Assembly: GCA_954871525.1 (NCBI GenBank)
Contig: OX940862.1
Location: 12,420,501 to 12,484,500, forward strand
Reading direction: 5' to 3'
DNA from: Parietaria judaica
Taxonomy: Eukaryota > Streptophyta > Magnoliopsida > Rosales > Urticaceae
Length of the DNA: 64,000 bases
Under the pieces are notes generated by a model, which was not told the origin of the DNA, did no database searches, and saw only the letters and a program-made list of their open reading frames with translations. The position numbers were made by a program, and so were the translations under genes. Each line of letters starts with the position of its first letter. Within the stretch, counting starts at the first letter, position 1. Shown here one piece after another: positions 47,155-58,200 of this stretch.

Positions 47155-49344
47155 TCAATGTCCAATCTCCTTAATTAGGGTTTCTATTTACTTATTTGGA
47201 TGTGTAGCTTACAATTATAGGCATGATATTTCGGCGGACGTAGGGATGTGGTGATGCGGAATTAATTTAATGATAATTTTAGTCGTATAAAACATCTGAA
47301 AATCTAAGCGGTTACCACGTTTAGTTCTCCGACGAGTCTTGATTAGTGGTGTGAATATGATATTCACTATATGAACTTTTAGTTTGATTCAAAATTATTT
47401 TAAGAGTTGATATGTATATTTATTATTAACTTTCATAATGTTTTTTTTATATATGTACTGTCTGATCTAGATTATGAAATTCGAATTGGTTGTTCTAATT
47501 TCCTATATAATAGGAATCGGAGTTTCCGTTCTCGCACGAACGACATGTCCTCTTGTATTTACAACATTAATCAATGGATCCCGTAAGTCCACTACTCTAC
47601 GGGACCTATTATTTTATGAGCACGTGTGTACGTACGTACGTTCGTTAATTTTTTCTTCTTCTTCAAATAATCAGTCAATATATTAAGATATATGACTATA
47701 AATATATGTATCAAACCTTAATTGACTTGCCTAAAAGAAAGATTACGTAATCAAATGAATTTAATTAGCAAATAAATTACTTAATTTTCCACGACTTGAT
47801 TATTAGAAACTTGATATTCGTAAGCAGTAAATAAACATTAAATGAATTGACACGAAAAGAAAGAAAGTAACAAAGTGTGGAAATAATGTTTGCCACGGCG
47901 AGCATGACTTTGCACGACCGTTTTTTACTGTATAAATACTATCTTGACTTGGTCAATATGATCAACAGTTGGTGAGGAGGTTTCTCATTTACAATTACTG
48001 GTTTAAATTTCTTAAATAACTAGGCTTAGAAGATTTGTTCCTTTGTTTTTCTTTACATTGTGTGATAAACATGCAAGTGTTAATTTGCACTTCAAGGGGA
48101 TTTCACGCAATCCAGTATACCGCTTTTTACCCGTTTTCTTTTGTGGTTAAGAATGTATTATGTCTACAAAACCGGAGCACAATCACATGTTAATTTCTGC
48201 TAGGAAAAAGTACTTAATATAAGTGAAACGCCTTCCTCGAGTTCCCCAATCTCATAATTCATTAACTTTTTCGTTATTTATAACAGATTTTTCGTTATTT
48301 ATCATACTCGTAGAAACTTAATTGTGCCGCTAGTGTCCCTAATTAGAATATATATCGCTTGGAATTACACCAAATTAAATAGCATCTTTTTATTTGCATA
48401 TAATGGGTTAGAACTTAGAATAATCAAAATGTTTCTCCTCGAGGTTATGAGAAAGAAACACTAATGTATCGCAAGCTGTGATATATTAGTGTCATCTTCA
48501 AATGTTAATTAAGACATAATATACATGCATGGACTCAAATTTATATCTTTTAATTAGTATTTTATTAATACATTTTCTCTTTTCTTTGTATTTCTTCTTT
48601 TGAAGGATTTGAACTTGTTATGCAGTTTAATTATTTGGTTATTAACAACTGACAGTTGTCATATAGTATTAAATAAAAAATTAACATATAGTTAACACTA
48701 ATTTTCATAGAGAGAGAAAATAGCATCATATGATTAGAATAAAATAAACAGTAATCAATGAAAATAAATACACAGATTGTGTTTCACTAAGTGATTTATG
48801 TATAGTACACATGTATTTTATTCTAAATTAACATACTTCAATAACAAAAAGTGATTTGTTACAAGAAACTGCTTAAGTAATTATATTAATCAACACTTAG
48901 TTGAGACTCAAGCTCGCCATATTTTATTGGCATTGCCGTGCTCAATCGGATTCCTCAATGCCGGAGAACTCCGTCGTGGCATCACGAAGATCAAAGTGGT
49001 CGAGTGTATCGTACTTTTTTTTAATATATTTTCAATAAGGTAATTTATATATAATTTATATATAATTTATATATATATATATATTTGAGTGGTATATGCC
49101 ACGCCACGTAGTTCCTTTTAGGGACCGAGCATTACGATGCATATATAAATACATGTCCCATATGTTGGGTGTTCTCGGTTGACTAATATATGGTCTTCTT
49201 GCCGAGTCTTTTCAAGTTATTTCCACTACATTACTCACGTAATCGACCAATTTGACTAACTATAGGGATTAGTTTAGATAATTAATTGATAACAAATATC
49301 ACGTGCCAACCAACACGCATGACTCAATTGGTTTTGATTCCACT
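47155..49344. other. Intergenic region right of the coiled-coil gene
   Basis: AT-rich. The frame at 47474-47686 has no support. A triplicated AATTTATATAT unit occurs at about 49038-49075. Nothing else is recognised. Confidence 0.4.
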
Positions 49345-49400
49345 AACTTTACCTAAATATTTATTTTGAATTAACTTTACCTAAATATTTATTTTGAATT
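49345..49400. repeat. 28-bp tandem duplication
   Basis: Two identical head-to-tail copies (49345-49372 and 49373-49400) of a 28-base unit beginning AACTTTACCTAAATA. Being identical, it looks recent. Confidence 0.9.
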
Positions 49401-49426
49401 TATAGTTAAAAGCCAATGTTCATATA

Positions 49427-50198
49427 TGTTGAGGGCGTTTAGGTCGACAAACAGTCACGAGGATATCTCTTCGAGTTTAAAGAAAGGAGTTCGGGTTCAA
49501 TCTCTTTGTTAGCTAAGAATCGGGAACAATGTGTAAAAATAGTTAAGAACTCTTTTCTATTGACGAAATCTAGTTACAATTTGTGAATACACTTGTGTTT
49601 TCTCCTCTGGTTTTTTTCTCCTCTTTCACATATAACACCCTCTTCTATTTATAGGCGAGTTCCCCCACTCCAGCTAGGATCCTCTGGTTGATCCTCATGT
49701 GGTCCCCTTATATATGGAATATTCCGTGGTCCCCCAATGACATATTCTCTGGTGAAAGTGGAAAAAACACACTCCCACTAACGTTGTCGCCTGCCACCTT
49801 TTGAAACCAACCTGAGCATTTAATATACGTACTGTCATTTCCTGCAGCCTTGCCGACAATGCTTCGGCCCCATTTAATGCGGAGGGTTCGTACGCCTCTG
49901 GCACATCCTCACTGGCATTCCTTCTCTCCTCTTAGGGTTGTCTCATTCAACTTCGGGTACTCGATCAACCTCTTCGAATGATCTCCTCGCCGCTCACCCT
50001 CTTGGAACGGCCTCCTCGAGGATCTCCCCCGAGCAACTTCATCGAGTACCTTCCTCGAGCAACCTCGTCTATCCCTTCGGAATAGCCATGCTGCCGCGGG
50101 TCCCCTCGTCGGAGCCTCCCCGTGTTCCTATTCGACGTCAATTCGTGTCGGGACACGTGTAGTGTTGAGGAAGGGTTTGACAAGATCCGACCTCAACA
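49427..50198. mobile_element. Probable solo LTR or LTR-like remnant
   Basis: About 772 bases, GC-richer than its surroundings, starting TGTTGAGGGC and ending GACCTCAACA, i.e. TG...CA with short inverted ends as in LTR retrotransposons. Inside, TATTTATAGGCGAG (about 49648) resembles an LTR TATA box. No primer-binding site follows and no polypurine tract precedes it. Flanking pentamers (atata and cttat) do not match, so the boundaries or the interpretation may be wrong. The right 36 bases themselves form an imperfect inverted repeat (TGTTGAGG...CCTCAACA). Confidence 0.4.
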
Positions 50199-50509
50199 CT
50201 TATTTATATATATGTATATATATGTATATGTATATTAAAATATTACATATATGCGTGTGTGAGATTAATCTACTAATAATGTGAATATTAGTCCGTGCTT
50301 GAGCTACGGAATAATATTCATAATCATAATCATATTTGTCTATGTTTCATCAGTGGAACCTATATATATATATATATATATATATTTCTTCGACCTAACC
50401 ACGTACCTCCAATTATATTTTGGACAGGTTTTGAACTCTTTAGACACGGTAATTAGAAGGTTCTGTTGCCATAATTGACTCGTAAAATAGTAAAGTACAT
50501 CCTCAATTT

Positions 50510-50547
<38 letters not shown>

Positions 50548-50769
50548 GTGTCATTTTGAATTTGATAGTACAACTTTAACAATATATATTGTATACATTG
50601 AAATTACGAGCGGATCATAAAAAATACTGTCACTCAATTATTCTTTTTCTTCTTCATAATAATAATGACATATAAACCTTAATTCACGCGTGTACATTTC
50701 AGATGTACTTATTAAACTATTTATGAATTATTAACTGAGAGCGATCTATAATTATCGACTATATAATAA
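50199..50769. other. 3' side of the glucanase gene, (TA)-rich
   Basis: Contains (TA)n runs at about 50361-50384 and 50513-50543. Includes the glucanase 3' UTR on the right. No gene seen. Confidence 0.5.
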
Positions 50770-52714
50770 TTAATTAGTGAAATTAATCTGGTATTTGGGC
50801 TGTTTGTCCGGCGAGAAGAGACCGAAGTGTCGCTCCACAGGATCATTGGGCTTCTCGTTCTCGTCGAACATCGCGAACAAGTAACCATCGACCGGTCCCT
50901 GAGGCCTCTTCGGGGTGCCACTCCCGCTGTTCAACCGCCGGATCAGATTTCCGTTGTATGTGCCAGCGTTCTCCACCGTGGCGTCGCCGTCACCTGCCGA
51001 GGGCCACCCACTCTCCGCCACCACTACTGCCACTCCCGGACCGCCCGCCTTCTCCAATGCTGCGTAGACCGAGTCCAGCTGTGCGTCGAACAGGCTTTGG
51101 TAGTGGGTCCCATCTGGCATGGTTTGGCCCTTGGATCGGAATAGCGCGTAGTCGAGATCGATCGGAGTCCCCGTACCTAATATTGGGAAGTTTATGTGTT
51201 TCGTTAGTTGTGTGACTAGAACTCGGTATACGCGGCACTAGAACCGCTATGCGAATCTTGGCGGGGCGGATAAAATTTGAGGGCGGCGGGTAAAAAACTG
51301 AGAAATATTAAAATTAGGATGAGATTAATTGGCGCCATTGAAGCCCGTGTTTATTTTTAACGAGCACCAATCCAAAATAATATGATTCCGTTTAGAATTA
51401 GTTTTAAAAAAAACTATCATCTTAAATAAACATATTAATTCAAGAAAAAAAAATTATCTAAATATTGTTACTCTATTAAAATTAGTTTTTGATAACTTCT
51501 TAAATTTTTTAATCATAACGTACCTCTATTTCCCACGTAGCTGAAATAAGGGTAGATGTTAGCGAGGAGCGGCGAGCCCTGCTCCGCCAGGAATCGGACG
51601 ATCGGAGAGATGAATCCGGTAGCTTCGCCGGAGAACACGCCATCATTTGGAGGGTAAGAGTTTGCGATGAGGGAGAATTTGATGGTGGTGGAGACTTTGA
51701 TTTCGGACTGTAAGTTGGCGGCGGAAATCGCGGCCTGGACGTTCTGCATGGCGGTGAGGACGTACTTGGCCTCGTTGGAGTTTGGTTCGACCTCGTTCCC
51801 CACAGAGATGTAGCGGAATTTCACGTCCGGGACATAGGAGACGATGTTGTTCTTGACCCACTCTGAGGCGGCTCCACTGTCGGCTAGGTTTCGGAGCTGT
51901 TCTCGCGGGACGTCGACGATGAGCTCAATGCCTGAGCCTCTTAGGGCTTCTATGGTTGGTATGTCCGGCCAATAGATACGCATTTTTCCAATGCCGTTGC
52001 TCTTGTAAAGCTCTATCACTCCGGTTTCTGCCGGCAAGTTGTCACCGATTTTGCCATAGCACACGCCAACTGATTCTGCACCTGAAAAACACACGTATAT
52101 ATTTAATATTTAACGTTCAATCGAATATATATATATATATAATTGGAATCATTTTGAGCTGATCGATCTATATAGTAATTTAACTTTCAAATATAAAATT
52201 AGAAAGAGACTTATAATATACAAAATTATATTACTCTAATTATAGAATAACAGTTAGACTACAAATCAAAATATAATATTATTTCAAGTAAATTGAGAAG
52301 AAAAAAAACTTTTGACTGTGTTTGCCTAGCTAATTTTGGATTTAAGTCTTAATAAACGTAACTTCGTATTCCATGCATGATATGAATGCTGCGATGTCTA
52401 CGTAATATATATATATATATAGCACACCGTTTTGAAATATATATATATATATATATTTTAATAAAAGATGGAGGCCAAATTTTATAATGCGAGCCTGAGT
52501 TTCAAAGGGAACGCAAAATAAGAAATGATGATAATATAAATAAAACAGAGAACTGACGAAATCGAAAGTTTTCTCTAATACAAATGTCTTCGAGTTCGAC
52601 CGTTTTGAAATATATATATTAGTGAATCATGCATGGGAGATGAGGAGATTAGATACCTAAAATGTGGAAGCTAGAAAGTAGAAAGCCAAGTAGTAAGAAC
52701 ATAATGGAAGCCAT
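50770..52714 (-). CDS. Glucan endo-1,3-beta-glucosidase, GH17, secreted
   Basis: Hydrolyses internal 1,3-beta links in callose or fungal wall glucan, in the apoplast or secretory route. Exons: 52714-52657, 52081-51524, 51176-50770, in phase, 340 residues. Exon 1 encodes most of a signal peptide (MASIMFLLLGFLLSSFHILG, cleavage probably near AES). The mature start GVCYGKIGDNLP is the family N-terminus. Catalytic residues by family analogy: general acid E116 in ISVGNEVEP and nucleophile E260 in VVVAESGWPSAG. GYLFAMFDENEK and ERHFGLF follow. It ends YQINFTN, without a vacuolar extension, CBM43 or GPI signal, which fits the short acidic apoplastic (PR-2 type) class. Intron 1 lies after the signal-peptide codons, as is usual. 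A role in defence or development cannot be decided. Confidence 0.95.
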
Positions 52715-52798
52715 ATTGTGAAGTGTTTTGTTATATGTTGGTAATTAAACGATAATAGTAATAATAATAGTTGGTGTATTTTGCACAATGGATTGGGC

Positions 52799-52810
52799 GA
52801 TATATATAGT
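52799..52810 (-). promoter_or_regulatory. TATA box of the glucanase gene
   Basis: CTATATATATC on the minus strand, about 90 bases upstream of the start codon, a normal spacing for a plant TATA box and short leader. Confidence 0.6.
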
Positions 52811-54080
52811 CATGTCTATGAGAAAAAAAGGTCGCGTTCACATTTACATATGAATGTTGCCCTACATTTGGATCAGAAGCCTGGTCTTGCACGTTCCTCT
52901 TCTAAGTCCTTCAATCACTCCGTAGGTTTAACAGGATTCTATTGATCGATAGAAATGACTTTTCTATTACATTTCTAAGCGGGAATATGCTCATTATATA
53001 TTTTACTTACCTTTTTTTTAAGCGTAAATTCGTCATTTAATATATTTATTTTTATAACCAAATTGGGGATCATTCTATACCAAATTGTATCAAATGTGTT
53101 TTTTAGAGGGATTATTAACGCTCATGGCTCGTAATACCCGTAATAGAAATACCAGTTATTTGTATATATCTATAGATATTTATGTATCACGTATATATAT
53201 ATATATATTATGAATACGTCAAAGGCTACATAGATAATGATTTGGTGGATGATCACCTACTTAGCGAAGTCTCAATAAATTTCCAACCATTCGCAGAAAA
53301 GTCTTGAAGTTTATTGCACGTCGTTTTGAATGCATTTGATTTGGTCGTTTGTGCTCTATCAGTGTTTGACTAGGTTACTAACGACAGTTCAATAAATGAA
53401 ATGTTTATTTTTTAGTTATTTCAATTAATTATTATTGATGGCGACTCTTTCAACCGAGTGAAAAAAAAGCTTGAAAATGACTGCAGATTTGAATTGATAT
53501 GGATTTAAGATTTATACACGTTTAACTTTCATATGTAATATGTTAAGTCAAGTGGCGAAATATAAATTAACATTACTATATACAAAGATCTCCGTACTCG
53601 GTATATTTCAGATTATATCGTAACAAAAGTTCAAAAGATATAAAAAATACTTCCGCAATTTAAAATTCATTTTATTTACTTGTGGGAAAAAATCAAAATG
53701 TAAAAAAATTATTCTATTGTGAATTTTAAATTTCTTACGGTAAAAGTACTATCTTTTTATTACTTTTTCCACGTTATAGTAAATAAAAATGAAATACTTT
53801 ATGATACTTTTGACTAGATAAAACAAGACTGATAGTCGCCTTTAATGTATTTGACTACAAATAATTGTCTACAGACTACAGCTAGACATATTGAAATATT
53901 TATTTTTTAAATTGAATCGATAATATGTATGTGTACGTGTCTACGTAAAAATAATATAATAGTAAAATTTCATATGTATGTGTTTATATTAAAGCGATTT
54001 GACATATTTTATTTGGAAAATAATATTATTTTGCTTGTCATATTAGGATGGTAATTTAAAATTTCTTACTACAACGATGA
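52811..54080. other. AT-rich region between glucanase and TPR-J genes
   Basis: Glucanase promoter then anonymous AT-rich DNA, with a (TA)n near 53190-53208. Nothing supported. Confidence 0.4.
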
Positions 54081-54099
54081 ACGAACGTAAAGTTGTCGG

Positions 54100-54780
54100 G
54101 AGTTTCTACATTGTCGTTCCTTCACTCCCATGTCGTTTAACGTGTTGTTGTCGTTTCATGTGTTGATTTCATTTTCTTGTTTACCTTGAGGTATCTTGTC
54201 ATTATTATTTCGTCAAAAAAAAAAAAAAATCTTGTCATTATTATATCTTTTGTTGTCGTTTCTTCAAATCTATGACGTATATTACTTTCAGAGTCGTTCT
54301 TATGCTTTATTGTTTCTCGAGTTTTTTTTTTCTTTTCTTGATAAGGTTTTATTATATGATATTTGATCTTGTATATCTATATATTAATTTTTATTTCTTC
54401 AAACTTGATACACATACGTGGCGGTTATTTGGGCTGCTTTTGAACCTCATTGCAATTAGCTTGCCTATTAGCGATGTCGTTTTCATTATTACTTGACTTG
54501 TCGACTTTAAGTTTTTTTTTAATTATTATAAGAAGTTAAGAACTACGTCACACAAGGCCCCAAAAATGCTTATTTTTATATATTTCGTGTGATTATTTCC
54601 AATGTTGATTGACAAAGAAGAGTCTAAAATCATTAAATAATACGTTCGAAACCACAGTTTTTTTCGCAAGTCGCTTTCTTCCCTATAAATCCCACAGCTC
54701 ATGATGTCGTTTGAAATTTCTATCGTCGTTTTTCTATTATTCTCTATTAATTTAGGATGTCGTTTTCGTTAGTACGTGAC
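54100..54780 (+). promoter_or_regulatory. Cluster of TGTCGTTT motifs upstream of TPR-J gene
   Basis: At least six TGTCGTTT copies (near 54131, 54148, 54254, 54475, 54705, 54758) plus TTGTCGTTCC and ATCGTCGTTT variants, all on the sense strand, 0.5-1.2 kb upstream of the TPR-J start codon. The meaning is unknown; the same motif clusters upstream of RRP45 and Y14. Confidence 0.4.
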
Positions 54781-55292
54781 TTTAATTATTACAAAAAGTT
54801 AAGAACTACGCAATATTGACTTCGAAACAATTTTATTCATACACATAGAGCCAAAAACAAACGCCAAATAAGGGAATATTTTTATAAAAAAAATAAAACT
54901 TGTAATCCGAATAGTAGAGTTAAAAAATTTATTACTATAAAAAACGCATAAAATAATTAATTAAAAATTGAATCTTTACCAAAAGTGCACTTTATGAACA
55001 AAAAATAAATAAAAACCATGTGAAGATTGGAAAGAAAGAGAAAGAAGAAGAAGATATACATCTTATTATTGATCCACATGAAAACATAGAAATTCCAAAT
55101 AAAAAAAAAACTCCGACCCATGAATCTCTGAGAGCCTCTCTCGATACCCTTTTCTTTAACTTCCTAAATTATTACATATTTGTGTATGTATAGGTGTGTA
55201 TGTCTATGTATACGTTTCTGTGTTCATCGTATCATTTCTGAGGGACTCTCTTCCAGTTTTCGGAATCCGATTTTCATGTCTCGGGCTCTGCG

Positions 55293-58200
55293 ATGTCGCC
55301 GGCGCTGATCACTCGAGCTCCGGCGAACGCTCGAGACGAAAGGAGTCCCCTCTTCGACGGTCAGATTTCTCGCTCTTCGTCTTCTTCGTCCTCGGATTTT
55401 CCTCTGGGTATCCAATCCGAGCGGTGCCGAGCGATGAACCCGCCGAACGCGGGCAATCGGAGCTCCGGGTTCTCTGGTCCGAGCGAGGGAAAATCCGATC
55501 TTAAGTTCGATGCGGCGCCTTCGGGTCCGCGATCTGGGTCGGGTCTCGCGAGGCCTAGACTCGTCAAAGTCCGGAAGGGAGTGGGTTCTTCGCAGAGCCT
55601 GAGATTCTCGGAGATCCCCAAGGCGCGGGTCGATCTCGGGTTTAACCCGTTCCGACCGGGCTCGGAGAATCCCGGTGTGAGCTCGTCGGAGAGTGGGAGC
55701 GAGGCATTTGTGTTTGGAGCCACTTGGAGCGACGGAATCGGAGGCTTTGAGAAGAATGTTGTTGAGGGTTTGAAAGGTTTGAAAATCGCTGGTTCTGGTG
55801 AGAAAGATAGCAATTTCGATCGGGATTCGACTGCGAAAAGTGGTGACAGAATCGATGTAATGTCGGAGCTTCCTGTGGAGATGGAGAAGTTGAACATTGA
55901 CGGGTTTAGCTCGAATGACATGGCTAAGCTTCCAGAAGGATTGGGGAAGATGAGCATTGAAGAACCGGGAGCCGAGAAAGTTTCCGAGCAAGTTAGGAGC
56001 GGGAGATTGAATTCGAGTGTGAATGAAAGTTTGAGGTTTGGAACCGGGAGAACTGACAATGTGGGGAAGAACAATATCGATTCCGAGCTCGTAGACGAGT
56101 TGAAAGCGAAATTGAATGTGAAGGGTGGTGATTTTCCGTCCGGGAACATTGCAGTTACTCTCCGTGATCAGATTGAGGATCTAAACATAAAGGAATCTCC
56201 GAGCGTCACCGATGAAAAAGGAAGTGTTGGTGGCGAATTTATCTTCACGAGCAAAGGAGAAACACTTAGAACACCCTCTTTTGAGTTCAGAACAGCACCG
56301 AGTAAAGCGACGAATCTATTTTCTGGATTGAACGAGAAGCTGGAGTTCACCGCAAAGAGGGATTCGGTCAGAGACGCTGGAACAAGGAAAAAGGGCGGGA
56401 AATCGAAAGCTCCGACAAAAGTCCAGCTTTGGCTCGGACAAGATTTCGTTCATAAAGAAAACAGTTCTCGCGGAACCCCTGAACCGCCTGACTGCTATTC
56501 ACCGATGGAGATTTCTCCATACCGAGAAACATTGGCTGAGAATCACCGTTCCAGAGAAACCTCATTAGCATCGGAAGATTCGATCAGTGTCGATAACGAT
56601 TCTCGAACTGATTCAGCGCCAAAAGCTTCAAATAGCACAGTTGATGAGGATTTGGCTATGGCGACAGAACGTATGGATATCAGCGACGAGGCTAACGTGA
56701 CATGCCAAGAGACAAAGGAGGAGCATTTAGACAAAGAATCTGTTTCAGGGATTGAAACCGAGAGTTTTGCGTCTGCAACCGAAGAAGTTGACTTTATTAG
56801 TGACACCATTGTTACAGAAGCTGAAGCTACTTCAAGCTCAAATGCTGAAGAAAACGACACCGAGAGGATGAGTAACTTTCATTTCACTACAAGTTCAGAG
56901 GATTTAGGCGGGTCCAACTTCACTTTTTCGGCTTCTAATGCTTCTCAAGCCCAAAACTTCACGTCAAAACGGATTCAGAAAAAGAAAACGGCTCTCAAGG
57001 TCGGTCACGAAAGCAATACCGCAAGCTCTGCTAAGGTTCCTTTCGTATCTCCATCGTCATCTCAGTTCATTCCATACTCTGGAGCATCATTACTCTCGTC
57101 GCCGGGAAAAGGTCAGAAAGGAGATCCATATGGAATTTTACGGAAAACTAGAGAGGGTTCGGAACCGGGCAAGGCTCCTTCTGTTGTGAATCAAGCATCA
57201 GAGTTGTCGACTTCTTCAGCAAACATAGCAGCTCAAGAAGCTTGCGAAAAATGGCGACTGAGGTTAGTTCATTTAGATATTCTCTCTTTTGTGTCCCTAT
57301 GATTTTTTAGCAGCCAATATGCCAATGAACTTATCGTTTTGTCTTAGTTTCACTGTTTTCCGTTAAATATGCGAAGGTTACTTTTTAATCTTATTCATGT
57401 GCGTTGAACTTCATTCGATTTGCGTCGACTTTAAATCCTTTGAGTTCTCGCATCAGTAAAACACATTGTTCAAAATTGAACTGAAACAATAAGATATTTA
57501 ATAGAGAAGGACAAACCGAGAATATCCGATGGATTAAAGGGTTAAATTGAGATTTAAAAAAAAATCATAGAACAAATTTAGACATTGTCTGTATGTCTTG
57601 TGTATCAGAGGAAACCAAGCATACACAAGCGGGGATCTTTCGAAAGCCGAGGATTGTTACACGCAAGGGATAAGTTCTATTTCGAGGAGTGAGACGTCAC
57701 GCAGCTGTCTCAGGGCGTTGATGCTGTGCTACAGCAACCGAGCAGCCACGCGCATATCTCTTGGCAGAATCAGAGATGCGCTTGGAGATTGTTCAATGGC
57801 CGCCGAAATCGACCCCAACTTTCTCAGAGTCCAACTTAGAGCTGCAAAGTAAGCTCATAAGCTTAAAACATGTTCCAGCTTTGTTAATCTGGCTAGTTTC
57901 TCCGCTTTGAAGTCATTCTGTTGATCTTGATTTTTTGTTCTGAAGCTGTTATCTTTCTCTCGGGGAAGTAGAAGATGCGGCGCTGCGTTTCAAGAGGTGC
58001 CTTCATGCCGGAACCGATGTCTGCGTTGACCGGAAAGTCGCAGTTGAAGCTTCTGAGAGCTTACAAAAAGTGCAGGTATATCATAGTATATACACAACAT
58101 ATATTCATTATTGATGATTATTTAGCTTCTTCTATACACGTTTATCTCCGATATACCAACCTAATAAACATCCTTTGGCTTGCAGAAAGTGTCTGAATGC

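Noticed and set aside
49695..50183. Frames inside the LTR-like block
   Set aside because: No gag, protease, polymerase or other domain is visible; composition reflects the repeat.
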